DNA from: Isochrysis galbana | Lineage: Eukaryota; Haptophyta; Isochrysidales; Isochrysidaceae | Direction: 5' to 3' | DNA length: 64,000 nt | Assembly: GCA_018136815.1 (NCBI GenBank) | Contig: CM030945.1 | Coordinates: 408,605 to 472,604, forward strand | Shown here: one piece after another, positions 11,263 through 22,045 of the stretch | Layout of the letters: each line of letters begins with the position of its first letter | How positions within the stretch are numbered: the stretch's first letter is position 1 | Translations under genes and position numbers: made by a program | Notes under the pieces: generated by a model | Database searches by the model: none | What the model was told of the DNA's origin: nothing | What the model saw: only the letters and a program-made list of their open reading frames with translations

Positions 11263-11978
11263 AAACAAAGGACCCCTGAGAGCAGGCCAGGGCGCGCCCC
11301 ATGGCGACGCGCCGCAGGGACAACGATGGGTGAGAGTGGAGAGAGGGAGAGGGGGGGTTTTGCACCCCCCCGATGGAGTGCAGTGAGAAATGGGCCCCGT
11401 TTGCGTTAGCAAACGGGTGAGGGGCGGCTGGCGACAGGAGGGAGACGAGAAGGGAGTGGCTCAATGGCGAGGAGAGTATCCCAGGTGGCGCAGGCTACTT
11501 GAGTCGCAGTCGCTTATTTCTCGAGGACCGCTCACGGCGCGAGCTGGTAAGGGCCGTTCTTCTTGGTTTAGAGTTTAGAGAGTTCCTCCCCCCCCCCGGT
11601 GCTTTTTCCTGGTGAAGTCGGCCGACGTAGGTCGGTTCGCCTTACTGGGTTTTCCCTCATTTTAACTTGTGGGGAGTTAGAATGGGAGCCGGGGGTCTGC
11701 GAGGGGGGAGATGTGGAGATGTGGAGGGGTGCACACGTGTATGTATCTGTGGCAGCAACATGCGCCGAGGCGTACGGGCAGATGCGCTGAGGGTTGTCGT
11801 GTTGGTACCGGGCTAGTGAGAGTAGTGGTACTAATGCTCAGTTAGATTAATTAATATGACTATGACATGCCCACGTTCTTCAAGAAGACACCAGCAAAGC
11901 CTTGTATGATCCACGGAAAATCTAATGAGGAGCGTGGAGGCTCCTCCACCCTCGGCAAAAGTCTATCCTGCTCCCAAC
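11263..11978. other. Intergenic, no gene seen
   Basis: Purine-rich GC sequence grading into an AT-richer segment (gattaattaatatgac near 11845). It holds the likely 3' flank of the DENN gene; nothing else recognised. Confidence 0.4.
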
Positions 11979-14900
11979 CTAATCTGCTTCAGTGTCCGCG
12001 CCCTCTTGCACTGCTTCCGCGAGGACACCATGGACTCTTGCCGTGACCGAACCCTCAAGTACAGCAAGAGAGTCGCGATTCTCACGTAAATACTCGCTAA
12101 GGTCAATGCCCTTTGCACGGAACTCCATCCATTGCAGCCGCTCAGGTGCTCGTCCGCGAGAAGGCCGCAACCACCACGAACGGAAGCTCTGTGACGCATA
12201 AACATGTTTGAGCTGACGCACTGCAGGAGATGGAAGGGCCCCTCCTTCGGCAACCGACGCGGCTGCTTCACCAAGAATCCCACCCCAACCCGGGAAGTCA
12301 TGAGATAGAACGTTGCCACCTCCCGCGGATGCAAGCGCCACATCGCAAATAGAGGCTAGACTGGCGCCCTCGGCCTACATGCGGACAAGGAACTAGAGTA
12401 AGAATTCTGAAACATTAAAGTCCACCTATGCGGGCATGAGAAGATGAACAAGCGGCACACAAAAGCAAGCCGGAATGTTACACTGCGGCAACTCGAAGTA
12501 GCCATCGCAAGTGATCGTGCGCATCGCTATATACCTGGACTTGCGCCTGACGAAGCTGCACAAGAGATTCGCACGGCATTCCCGATGCACGGCATCGGCT
12601 TTCAACGTCGGCAGCCATGCTACGGCTCAATTTGAAGTATGAGAGGGCAGTCACATCGGCTGGAGCACGGCTAGCTTGGAGGAATCCCTTTTGAACGTTG
12701 AGAGTGTCAACCAGGAAGCGAAGGCAGGCCGCCTGCAATCATCAATGCCAGATATGATTGCCAGGAGTGAAGCAGACAATGCAAGAAGTCATAAGTTACT
12801 GGAATTCCAGCCACGGTGCAGATAGCCAGAGGATCCGAACGCCCTCCTTTTCTAAAACAATCGCCCGTACATGACACACATCACGCATGGCGAATGAGAA
12901 GCACATTTCAGTATGGGCTTGGCGGCTCACAGATCGTGCCAACCCTTAGGTTGATAATGAGAGGTCTACTCTTGGCTCGCACCTGGACCCCGGATTGGCG
13001 GAAGCGCACGGTGTCGCCCATGCATACACCCAACTCCGTGCACAGCGAGGATAAGGGCGGCGCGCGTGGCGACAACCAACGGCGAGTAGCAGGCGCCTGG
13101 TGGACGACACCCCGGTCGAGGTCGACAACAACGAGGTCGGGGACCGCTGCCGCGCGCGCCGACACGGAAGCAGCAGATGATGCTCCTTGAACCGCTGAGG
13201 CAGACCCAGCACAGGATTGGGGTAGTGGGACGCCATGTTCTTGATGGGCAGGCGCTTTACGAGGGGTGGACGACGCACTCACGTCGCGAACGGGAGGCCC
13301 AGCACGGGCACACGCGCTGCCACTATTGGAAAGCGGCTTAGCGGCTGGAGCGGCGCTGGGCTGCGGCTCCGTGGAGGCCCCTCCGAGACGACGCAAGAGG
13401 AGAGTCTCGCAACCAATGAGATAAGGAGTCGAGCAATCGAATAGCAGTGTTGCTGAGTCAAAGCACAGGCGTGGGACGTGCAATGTCAATAGAGTAGCAT
13501 CAACTTCGAGCTCGACAGCTGAATACAGGCCTCGCAAATGCGTTCTTCCTCCATACAACTCTCGATAGAGTATCATGCTCGTCTCCCCGACGCAATCCCC
13601 CATGTTTTTGCGCTCCAAGAAAATGGTCATGCCATGCTAATAAAAACACGGCTATGGGGAACTCGGCCTTACCCGCATCGTTGGGCGGCATGAGCGGTGG
13701 CGGCAGTAGTGGTATGAAGACGCCCGAATACTCGAGTGGCGCCATGAGATACCGGAGAGCGGAGGCTGCATGGAATGCGAGCAGGGGCTCGCGAGAATGG
13801 AGAAGTACCTGTGCACCACATTCACGCGCTCGGCGGCGCGCAAGGCGAGGCGCAAGGACAAGCAAACACGCATGCAAGGCACATGCATGGTAGGTGTGCT
13901 CATTGTTTTTGAGGTGGCAGATGGAACGCATGAATGCATCGCACCTTCTGGTCAGTGAGGACGGCCATGAGAAGATATGCAACTTGGGAAGCTTCCCAAC
14001 GCAGCGCCCTGCACATCATGGAATGGACATAAGTGGTGCACGATTAGACATTAAGCGAATGCGAAGGTTCATGTCAGAGAAGGCCGATCGTTTGCGAGAG
14101 GGATCGATGGGGAAACGCTGGAATATTGCACATGCTTGCTGCCATGGGTGCCTCGGCAGGTGGCGCGACTCGACGCACCTGCAGAGTGGTGCGAGCGGTA
14201 CAGGGAGCCAGAGTGGATGTGCGAGAAGCCAAGATAGCTCCGCATGTGACGAAAGCATCTCGCGCTCGATTTGACGAAATAAATGTGTCAGCCGCTGCGC
14301 GCGCAGTCTTGCGCCGGCGATACTGGGTTGGGCTACGTCCGCATCACTGGCAGACGTGGCATGCCCGTATTCACCCGCATTCCTGGTTGTTTCCTCTATG
14401 TCCATTTCACTTGCCGGTGGTGCCGGCCAAAGCGATACCCTGTTAGCAGCAATGTGTTTGAGAATCGTCTTTTGCAGTTCGACCATGGGCCACTTGCTCA
14501 GCACGGCAAGTGAACGCACTGCCATCCTCTGTCGACGAGCAGGTAGGTTACAACATGCAGCGGCAGACGACGCAGACGCTCCCACTTGGGCATCCGTGGC
14601 CGAACAGGCCAAATCCTGCAATTGCATAGAATCGCCATAGGACGTCTCCTGAGTGGTGATGGAGGGAACTTCATCGGGCAGATCCTCGGGCAAACCAGCC
14701 GCTTCCATTTGCTGGAGCGCGCAGCCCCACGTCATTGTGCCGTCTGATCCTGTTGTGCAGAATTGGACCAGCTTGGGCGGTGGGAGCTCGCCAGCCTCAT
14801 CAAGCAACGTCACGCTAGAAGGGAGGATGAATGCAGAGAGGCGAGATGGTGCGTGCTCCGCTGAGGGGTATGCGTAGAGCACACCCACGGACTGGTCGGC

Positions 14901-15248
14901 GAGAGCCGCAAGCGGCAAGACCGCTGTGGCGAGACGGGGCGCAGCAGGCTCTACTGAGGCGGACACGGGCGCAGCCTGAGTGCCCAGTCCGAGGAAATCG
15001 TTCCAGGCAGCACGGACTGACGAGAGAGTGCTGGAGTCTGGGCGACGCGCCGGCCTTGCCGGGTAGTTGAGCACAACTGACGTCTCGAGCATGAAAGCGT
15101 GGAGGTGCGGCCCATCTGAGCCTTCGGGTGAGTCCTCGAGCGGGCTGGAGTCCGGGGAAAGTGACGGCTCCAAGGACTTCTCGGCCAGTGGTGCTGTCAG
15201 ACCGCTGAGCTGCGGCTGGCCAGCATGGCCAAGCAGCTCCGAGGTCAT
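11979..15248 (-). CDS. DENN-domain protein (multi-exon)
   Basis: Start chosen at ATG 15248 (MTSELLGHAGQP), after a purine/pyrimidine-biased leader. The first exon region holds a u-DENN-like segment (SRLSAFILPSSVTLL then KLVQFCTTGSDG) and the DENN block RSLAVLSKWPMVELQKTILK (about 14.5 kb). Downstream, in other frames and so separated by introns, come core DENN pieces: VLLHSREPLLAF followed by APLEYSGVFIPLLPPP (about 13.75-13.85 kb) and FDCSTPYLIGCETLLL (about 13.4 kb). Probable later exons read near 12.74-12.48 kb and 12.34-11.98 kb (RSWW-containing end). DENN proteins are guanine-nucleotide exchange factors for Rab GTPases in membrane traffic. Exon boundaries after the first block are not resolved and the last two exons are tentative. 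Confidence 0.7.
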
Positions 15249-15604
15249 GCTACCCGCGTCGAGAAGAGGTGAAGGGAGGCAGGGGAGAAGAGATGGAGCG
15301 GAGAGGTGCGAGCCTGAATGTGTGGGGCGGGAGGGGCAGGAGGGGAGGCGGGGAAAGGGAAGGGACGATGCGGGCCGCTGGGGGGCCGCGCCGACGACGA
15401 GAGAGCGCCCCAAAGAACACGGGGCAAGGGGAGCTCCCTCCCTCCCTCTCTCTTCCTTCTCTCTCTCTCCGTTTTACCTAATACTCTACATGTCTCTTCT
15501 CCCGCTATGTTCTCTCTTGGTGGCCGCCTTCTCTCTTCTCTGTGCCTTCTCTCTGATGGCGCGCGCGCGCGCCTCTCCCCTGCTCGCTCTTTTTAAACTT
15601 GAGC

Positions 15605-15705
15605 GAATGTACTCTGGAGTAGATAGAACTACCACTCTTTACCACTAGAGCTCATCTACTCTAGAGTATGGTACTCTAGAGCTACTCTATCTAGAGTAGT
15701 ATGTA
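15605..15705. repeat. Palindromic-core array, core CTCTAGAG
   Basis: About 100 bases in which tactctggagta, ctctagag, tactctagag and tctagagtag recur in both orientations around a tactctagagta palindrome. It is organised like the other palindromic-core arrays at 15.8, 16.6, 23.1, 38.1, 60.6 and 63.8 kb, but with a different core. Confidence 0.55.
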
Positions 15706-15771
15706 GTATGTAAATCATCATGGACCCACAGCGATGCGTAACAAGAAAACGCGCAAACAGGCCAGAAATCA

Positions 15772-15885
15772 TTAGGGGTAGGCCAGGATATCCGAGATAT
15801 CCATCGGGATATTTGGGCAGATATCCTGGAAATGGGTATCTCTGGTCTCTGGATAGATGTAGATGTGGGATATTTGGGCGCTGTG
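15772..15885 (+). repeat. Palindromic-core array, core GATATC
   Basis: Opens with aggggtaggccaggatatcc, the same lead-in as at 16615. Then gatatcc, gggatatttgggc and gatatcc units repeat and close with gggatatttgggc. The lead-in ggccaggatat or ggccagaatat also starts the arrays at 60.6 and 63.9 kb. Confidence 0.6.
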
Positions 15886-15920
15886 AGCGTGCGGTGCCTA
15901 AAAACAAAACTCGCATTCGT

Positions 15921-16083
15921 AGCCCGGTCACTCACTATGGGGATGCGGAGGGCACCAGCTGCAATGGGTAAATGAAGGGCTGCTAAATAAGCTCCCAATA
16001 AGGTTCCGGTAGGATGGATCAGCAAAAAAATTGGGGGGTTCTTGGGTTCTCCGGCGAAATTTTCGAAAAATACCGAATTTCAG
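15921..16083 (+). repeat. Interspersed repeat B, plus copy
   Basis: Shares blocks in the same order with 27483-27318 on the opposite strand: agcccggtcactcactat, gcggagggcaccagc, caatgggtaaatgaagggct, ggatggatcagcaaaaa or near variants, and gcgaaattttcgaaaaata followed by gaatttcaggcct. No coding content. It looks like a short non-autonomous element or SINE-like unit; ends not determined. Confidence 0.65.
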
Positions 16084-16614
16084 GCCTTCGAAGACGGTGC
16101 GCGAAATACAATCGGGCCCCCCTCCGGTGTATTTTTAGTAAGGCCCTTCATGCGAGGCACAAACATCGAATAGCGAGGAAGCTTGTGACGCCAACTCACT
16201 AAGTCCACAAGGCGTGGTTCTATGCACACTGGACCATAAGTCAAACTCGTAATTTTGCACTTCAATGTGTACGAAAGTATCACAAAACTCAAGACGCTTA
16301 CGTGAACCACTAGTCACCGAGGGCTAGAGCGGCTAATTTGGCACCGCGACCGGGCGGACGGCATGGTCTTTTTCTTATCCATTTCAACTAGTGACAGCAC
16401 AAAACGACAGATCAAGATATGCTGCCCTAGTTGCCGAGCGAATTGCCCTCTCCCTCTCCAGCCTCGCACATCTTGTCGAATACCGGCATTGGCGCAGAAA
16501 CCGCGTCAACGTTAACGTACCGAGATGGTACCCAACTTCCCACCGCTACCGAGCGCGCTGCCGGCGCTTTCTCGGTCTTCCACTGCAATAGAAGGCCCCA
16601 CCAGGCACCATTAG
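16084..16614. other. Intergenic, no gene seen
   Basis: Unique-looking AT-moderate sequence between two repeats. No coding signal and no structured RNA recognised on either strand. Confidence 0.4.
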
Positions 16615-16722
16615 ATTAGGGGTAGGCCAAAATATCCGGATATGTGAATTGGATATTTGGGTGGGTTTTTGCCCAACTGAATATTTTTGGATGATTTTTG
16701 ATATCTGCTGGATATTTGGGTG
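16615..16722 (+). repeat. Palindromic-core array, core GATATCC/GGATAT
   Basis: Begins ttaggggtaggccaaaat, then atatccggatatg, ggatatttgggtggg, gaatatttttgg, gatatctgctggatatttgggtgg. It is the closest relative of the array at 15772. Confidence 0.6.
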
Positions 16723-16799
16723 GCTCAAGTGGGAGAGGCACTGGGGGTCTGGGTGGTTGTGATGAATGCATGAATGCCCTGCTCATGCCAAAAGGCAGA

Positions 16800-16965
16800 G
16801 CATGGGGTTGACCGACAGGCCCCCCGGAGGGGAATTGGTGCCTGAGAGGGGGGACGCGAGGCGCCCCCCCATGCTGAACTAAGTATAAACTTAGTTGGCC
16901 CCTCCGGTGTTAACATATCTTCTCGTCCTGTTTAGGTTTAGGTAAGAGAAGACGGGGGCACCAGA
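16800..16965 (-). repeat. Variable-stem hairpin element
   Basis: Hairpin AACTAAG-TATAAA-CTTAGTT at 16877-16896, flanked on one side by G/C-rich ggcgcccccccat sequence. On the other side a 25-base segment at 16936-16960 (gtttaggtaagagaagacgg and on) is shared with 38053-38077. No protein can be supported. Confidence 0.55.
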
Positions 16966-17383
16966 ACCAGGAGGGAAGGGCCGCGGCTCGCCGCGGCCAC
17001 TCGCTTCGGCGAGGAGTGATTAGCGCTTCTGGGCCTCCTTTCACGAGTGCCCCCCCCCCCCCCTGCGTTGTTTTTACCCGAAAGGGGTTTTCCCCCAGCG
17101 TCAGCGTGGACTCGAGGAGAGGACGTGCTGGGATGCGCAGGGTCGGTGCGTGCACTGGGGGGAGGACAAATATAGAGGGGAGGGGGCAATGCCCCCTCCC
17201 CCCGGTAGCACTCGGACACCTGGCTCGTCAGGCATGGCGAGATTCCGGGACGGAAAAGTTGTGTCCGATTAGCTAGTGGGGTTGGCTAGGATATAACATT
17301 AATTATTTTATTTTATTTATTTATCACAACATGTTATTGCTAGCTTCAGGGTGTGTAGTTGAATGCCAAAGACAACATGACGA
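16966..17383. other. Intergenic with homopolymer runs
   Basis: Contains a C-run at 17050-17063, a G/C-rich block and an AT-rich patch (ttattttatttatttatca near 17305-17325) that could lie in the 3' flank of the minus-strand gene to the right. No gene recognised. Confidence 0.4.
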
Positions 17384-19801
17384 TCAGCAATGCTGTCTGT
17401 CTTGCACCCAACTCTCAGCGTTAGGTATGCTTAGAGGGCTCGCGGCACACATGCCTTCCAGATCTACTTTTTCTAGCACCTTGGCCGGCGAGTTTTGTTC
17501 GACATCAGGCTCGAGCACCGTGTGACTAGGCTCCGAGGATAGCGCGTGTTGCAGCAAGAAGAGCCCGGTAGTCTCGATCCTATCGACAAGGGAATATAGG
17601 GCTTCGAGCGCGCTGACATGTCCGGCTTGTTCAGGGAGGCGAGAAGGCGATGATGTCGAAGAGACACCACTGTGGGTGAAGGAGTACGATGGAGAAGGAT
17701 ACTGTGCCGAGAGCTCGCCGGGTGTGCTGTACAAGTATGGCGGAGACATGGATGTGGACGCACGAGTCGTGTGCGTCAAGCCCATACGATTCGGTGGGGT
17801 CTGGGCGCCGCTCCTTGGTGCGTCAGACTGGCCGCTTACGCTTGCAGCCTTGTCACAATCCTTGCCCACCCTGTCCTTGTCGCCTTGAACGTTTCTCGCG
17901 CTCTCATTCGGTAGCTTATGGGCGCATGTGTCGTCCTCGCGATGGGAGGATGCCAACGGCGGGACTTGATACGGCTCATACTCCCATTGCCTTCCGTGAA
18001 GATCTATGCCACTAGTCAAGCAAGCCTCCCTTCCAAATTGTGCACTACGCGCTTTCGCACCCGCTACTCCGGCGCTCACATTCGCAGGCATGGGAGGACT
18101 GTGCGTGTAGTCATCCTCTTTACATCCTACAGGACCAGACATGCACGCGTCCTCATCGCTGTGCTGCACACCAGGACTCAAATCAACTTCTCTTTCCACG
18201 ATTGACGCCTCGTCGTTATCGCAGAAATCCCCGTACGACTCAAAGTCCTCATCCTGATTGCTGTCGTAGGCGGATGGATCGAGGGAAGTCGCCACGTGCT
18301 GCGCTTCTTGCAAGGCTATGGCAAGCTGCATGAGCACCTCCGCAGTGAGTGGTGCAGAGAGGGGTGGCAACGAGTGCGAGAATGATGTGCGCGGCGTAGC
18401 TGGCATGGGTGTCTGAGGCAGGCCTGGCAGCGCAGAAGACGGCAGCGAAGATATGCCCGTCTCTTTTGCAGGGGGCCGTTGTTCATTTGATCCTTCTCTT
18501 AGCCCCAAAGAGCTTATGCCGGCAGGTGTGATGTGTGCGTCACAGACGGCGCGCCCATCCATCGGAGGTTCACTAGCAGCCGCCTGCTCAAACATGCAAG
18601 CGAGTGTCCTTGGCGCCATGCCATTAAGAAGCCTCCGTCTGCCACTGCGGGTTCGACCGGGAGTCTTCCGCGCGGCCTGTTCTCGAACATCCTCGAATTT
18701 GTGTTCTAAATTGAGGGAAACGCTACCATTGCTTGCTGCTAGGGTGGAGGCGGCCACCTCTGCTAGTCCAGGGTCCGTCATCTCATCCCAGCTGGGCTGC
18801 AATGGGGCACTTCCGCCGTTACACCAACCTGGAGGAGGCGAGTGGGGGGATAAATAGGCTGCCGGAGAGGGAATCTCGTGCCTCTCACGTAATCGATGCG
18901 AGAGCGGCGTCTTGATCTGTGCTGCGTCCGGACTCCCTTGCCCACTCCAACTGGCATTTGCACACAGACGAGCGTGACGAGCGCTCAACGCGTCGTCGAG
19001 TACCGTTTGCTGGGAGCCACTGTCGCCCTCTCTCCTCAAAGCCGATGCGGCCACAGCAAGCATCACACCAGTGCCAATATGAGCGTCGTCGGCTTGGTGC
19101 CTATGAGCAAGTTGCACCGCCAGCTTCAAGCACTGGTCTTCAAGCTCAGCATTGCGCGACAGCAAGGCCTCAAATCGTGTCCGGAGCTCCGAATCGAGGC
19201 TCGCGTTCTGCGAATGTGGCCCCGGCGCACCATACGCATGTGCCATAGGCGCAAATGCAGGGTTTGGCACTGTTGTCGCGTCGGATCCACACGATGACAA
19301 ATGCAGAGGCTTCGCATCCGGCGCTGCCCTGTTCGCCAGTTCCGCCTCTTGTGGGCCAGAGGCTGGGACGTGTGCTCGCTCTGAAGGGATGCCTTCAGAA
19401 GCAGGAGATACTCCAGAGCCGGATGCACCTAGCACTTCCTTGAGCGCAGACGTCGCCTCCTCGCGCCTGCATGGCTTGTGCGTCACAACTATGCTGCCGA
19501 TCTGTCGGAAGGCAGCCATGATTCCCTCCAAGTCGGAGTGGCTCGCACAGGCGAAGCTCAGCCGTCGACCCCAGCCGACACCGCAGCGGGGTGCCAGCAG
19601 TACCTGGAACTCGAGTCCGTTGCGCACCTCCACACCCAGCAGCGCCTCGCGTGGCCACACATTGGTCAGCTCGGCACGAGCGCCCGGCGCAAATGTGCGG
19701 ACGGCACCGTCAGCCACGTGCATTAGCCGCTCGTAAGTGCCGCGCCAGGTGCTGCGTCGTTCTACGGCGAAGACTCTTGCGGGGGGAGGGGCCTGCGACA
19801 T
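17384..19801 (-). CDS. Protein with DNAJC13/RME-8-like N-terminal domain
   Basis: Single long exon of about 805 residues. I place the start at ATG 19801 (MSQAPPPARVFAVERR) because upstream codons are low-complexity. Residues of about 10-110 match the pattern of the N-terminal PH-like region of RME-8/DNAJC13: a WRGTYERL-type opening, a TNVWP motif (TN-W-P/Y in the family), then an RRLSFACASHSDLEGIMAAF helix. A short leucine-spaced coiled coil follows (about residues 230-275), and the rest is Ser/Pro/Asp-rich and disordered. RME-8 binds endosomal phosphoinositide through this region. The DnaJ and armadillo-like parts are absent here, so this is either a stand-alone relative or an incomplete gene model. 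Confidence 0.5.
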   Translation of the reverse strand: MSQAPPPARVFAVERRSTWRGTYERLMHVADGAVRTFAPGARAELTNVWPREALLGVEVRNGLEFQVLLAPRCGVGWGRRLSFACASHSDLEGIMAAFRQIGSIVVTHKPCRREEATSALKEVLGASGSGVSPASEGIPSERAHVPASGPQEAELANRAAPDAKPLHLSSCGSDATTVPNPAFAPMAHAYGAPGPHSQNASLDSELRTRFEALLSRNAELEDQCLKLAVQLAHRHQADDAHIGTGVMLAVAASALRREGDSGSQQTVLDDALSARHARLCANASWSGQGSPDAAQIKTPLSHRLRERHEIPSPAAYLSPHSPPPGWCNGGSAPLQPSWDEMTDPGLAEVAASTLAASNGSVSLNLEHKFEDVREQAARKTPGRTRSGRRRLLNGMAPRTLACMFEQAAASEPPMDGRAVCDAHITPAGISSLGLREGSNEQRPPAKETGISSLPSSALPGLPQTPMPATPRTSFSHSLPPLSAPLTAEVLMQLAIALQEAQHVATSLDPSAYDSNQDEDFESYGDFCDNDEASIVEREVDLSPGVQHSDEDACMSGPVGCKEDDYTHSPPMPANVSAGVAGAKARSAQFGREACLTSGIDLHGRQWEYEPYQVPPLASSHREDDTCAHKLPNESARNVQGDKDRVGKDCDKAASVSGQSDAPRSGAQTPPNRMGLTHTTRASTSMSPPYLYSTPGELSAQYPSPSYSFTHSGVSSTSSPSRLPEQAGHVSALEALYSLVDRIETTGLFLLQHALSSEPSHTVLEPDVEQNSPAKVLEKVDLEGMCAASPLSIPNAESWVQDRQHC

Positions 19802-19945
19802 CCCTGAGAGGGGGAGGGAGGGAGGCGCGGCTGCGGCGCGCGAGGACTCTGTGAGATGATGATGCGGCGCTTGAATGGCGAGGCGGGGAGGAAGAGAGGA
19901 ACGGAGAGAGAGAGAGAAGAATCGGACGAGGGACGTGGAGAACAT

Positions 19946-20860
19946 CTCAATATCTCTACTTTAGGGCTCTAGTTCTCTTTCTGATCATCCTTGCATTGCA
20001 AGAAACGGGGGGGGTCAATTCCTGCGCTGTGAACGGGGATCGTGTAGAGTAAGGAAGTCGTTTCATATTCATATCGCTTGGACTGGTAAGAGTATGGTGG
20101 TGTGATAGCCCAGTGTGTTTTTGTGCGGTGCGCTGGGATATGTAGATTAATGAAAAAATGTCCATGGTATGGAATTATCGGGAGCTAGCGCGCTCGTCAA
20201 CCCCACCATGACCGCTTGTTACTTGTGCCCAGCCATCAACCAGCCAAAGCAAACCGCAAACGCCGATCGATTGACGATTTATCACCCGAAGCGGCTCCCG
20301 AGAGGTTGTCAAAGTGGCTATCTACGGTGGACAACCACGCCCGGACAAAAATAAGATTTTTCGTACATCAGTGCGCGCGCGCAAAAAAAGAGAAGCTGAG
20401 ACTTGGAGGGCGCATTTGGCATTTCAATTTCATGTCTAATTCTACCATCAAAAAAGCTCTCCTAAACCTAAGCCACCACAGGCCACAAGGCAAAAGGCTA
20501 ATCGAGTCCAATCATGAAAAAAGTCGATTTCCCCCCTCCTCAACCCTACTATTTAGTGGGGTGTGGGTGGTGGGTGGCATTTCACACCACACACCACTTC
20601 CACTTCCACTTCCAGACTCTCTGTGAATTCACACCACTTCCAGGCTCTCCTAGAACCTAAACCTAAGCGAACCTGCGAACATTGAAAATTGAAAAGAAAG
20701 AGGTCGACACTTCCGGTAAAAAAGAGGGGTCGTCGTTGGGCGTGTCCCCACCACCCCTTTCGCCGCGTCGGGCTTTTGGCTGACACTCCTCCCCTCCCTG
20801 CCTCCTATCCCTCTTTTCCCTCTCTCTCGCTATCGCCTCTGGCTCGCCCGCTGGGCTGAG
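19946..20860. other. Intergenic; putative Sgf11 promoter at right
   Basis: No gene recognised. Contains short duplicated acaccacttccacttccact-type stretches near 20583-20645. Just before 20861 there is a pyrimidine-rich run (tcctcccctccctgcctcct and following), the kind of tract seen next to other gene starts in this window. Confidence 0.4.
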
Positions 20861-21328
20861 ATGATCCTAGGTGGCCTAATTCGACGGGAAGAGCTGCACC
20901 CCCTCTCACGCGCCGTCGTAGACCTGGGAGATGGTCTGCTCGACGAGATCATCAGCGAGGTCGCCTGCGCCTGCACCAAGAGCGAGAGCCTTCCACCCGC
21001 GCAGGCGGCGCTGCTCGAGGGTCTGCTCTCAGATGAGCAAGGCCCTGTCTCAGACCGGCTGCGCACATTGACTGCTCTCGAGCATGAACTCAGCGAGAAA
21101 TGCGAGACTCACATGAGAACAGCCATGGCCGCCAATGGGCACGCGCTTGCGGTGAAGCACAAGTCGTCCACCTCTGAGCTCGTGACTTGCACGAACTGCT
21201 CGACGCAGGTCTCTGCTCCGCGCTTTGCCAAGCATCTGCAGGACTGCATGCTTGGGCGCGGGAGGGCCGCCTCGCGCGCAGCAAATCAGAGCCTGCGCGA
21301 TCAAGCAGCCAGGGAGGCGTACGTCTAA
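20861..21328 (+). CDS. SGF11: SAGA-associated factor 11 (Sgf11/ATXN7L3-type) zinc-finger protein
   Basis: Intronless 155-residue protein beginning MILGGLIRREELHPLSR. The N-terminal half is a helical segment (LLDEIISEVACACTKSE, and LTALEHELSEKCETHMR later), the kind that docks on the partner subunits. The C-terminal part is the Sgf11 zinc finger: C-x2-C (CTNC), then RFAKHL with the zinc-binding His, then C (DCMLGRGR) and an SRAA tail. The family consensus is C-x2-C...RFAPHLEKCLGMGR.SSR.A. Sgf11 anchors the deubiquitinase module (Ubp8/USP22, Sgf73, Sus1) of the SAGA coactivator and presents it to H2B on nucleosomes. Length suits the family. Start supported by a downstream coding frame and an upstream CT-rich tract. 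Confidence 0.85.
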   Translation: MILGGLIRREELHPLSRAVVDLGDGLLDEIISEVACACTKSESLPPAQAALLEGLLSDEQGPVSDRLRTLTALEHELSEKCETHMRTAMAANGHALAVKHKSSTSELVTCTNCSTQVSAPRFAKHLQDCMLGRGRAASRAANQSLRDQAAREAYV

Positions 21329-21958
21329 GATTTGGGGCATGCATCCTATGAGAGGCACAAGGCTCCATTAGCGCGCGGGTGAGTGAGAGCAGGCCTTTAC
21401 GAGCTCCCCAAACCTACAATGGGAGTGCTGGCCAGTGTCTGACGTGTGTATTGTACACTTCGATGGATGGATGAATGGGATAGGCGATGGCAGTATTGTA
21501 GATAGATGTGCAGATACCCATGTCATTGGCATTTGTGTATGCGCGAGGTCTCAGCCTTTGCGGCATGGCAGCTCTCTACTTCTTCCGCAGAAAGTGTTCT
21601 GTCCGCGTGCTGCTATATTTTGATTTTCTAATTAGAGTTAGCACCGTATTAGCAACGCTACTACTACTAGCCACTAAAAAAAATCTGAAGGTTCTGGGCT
21701 ACACACCCTACTAGACGCCTGGCACCTACTACCGTTTCGCCGCCACCGCCCTTAATTTCCCCTCGCTCCACCTCCTCCCCTTCCCCCCTTTATTCCTTTT
21801 TCTTTGGTTTCCGGGGTGCGGCCCAGGTACACTACCATGGGCCTGGTTTGGAGTTGGAGTGTGGGGTTTGGGCTGTGGGCAGGCTTTTTGGTGTTGATTT
21901 GTCGATTTGTCGATTTTCTGGGTGGTCTAGGCGAGTCTACTATTGGTCCTAGTGTTCG
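21329..21958. other. 3' flank of Sgf11 and intergenic DNA
   Basis: No coding signal recognised. Contains AT-rich stretches near 21605-21690 and a pyrimidine-rich patch at 21760-21810. Confidence 0.4.
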
Positions 21959-22045
21959 AACTAACTTTATAGTCAGTTGCAATGGAGCGCGCCGCCGCTC
22001 CCCACCTCTCCTTCGGGCCCCCCGCTGAGGGCGGCCCCCCAGCCC
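21959..22045 (+). repeat. Variable-stem hairpin element with ATG leader
   Basis: Hairpin AACTAACT-TTAT-AGTCAGTT (21959-21978, one mismatch) followed by gcaATGGAGCGCGCCGCCGC and a GC-rich block. The block reads MERAAAPHLSFGPPAEG and then a stop shortly after. It matches 39118-39200 (plus) and 7069-7000 (minus) closely while the stems differ. Confidence 0.6.

Noticed and set aside
10704-11412. Long Gly-rich and Ala/Glu-rich frames on the minus strand
   Set aside because: They are reverse-strand readings of the Ser-Pro minisatellite with no start context or domain.
15605-16722. CRISPR-like arrays of short repeats
   Set aside because: Unit spacing is irregular, repeats are short palindromic words in both orientations, and there are no uniform spacers or cas genes; the genome is eukaryotic.
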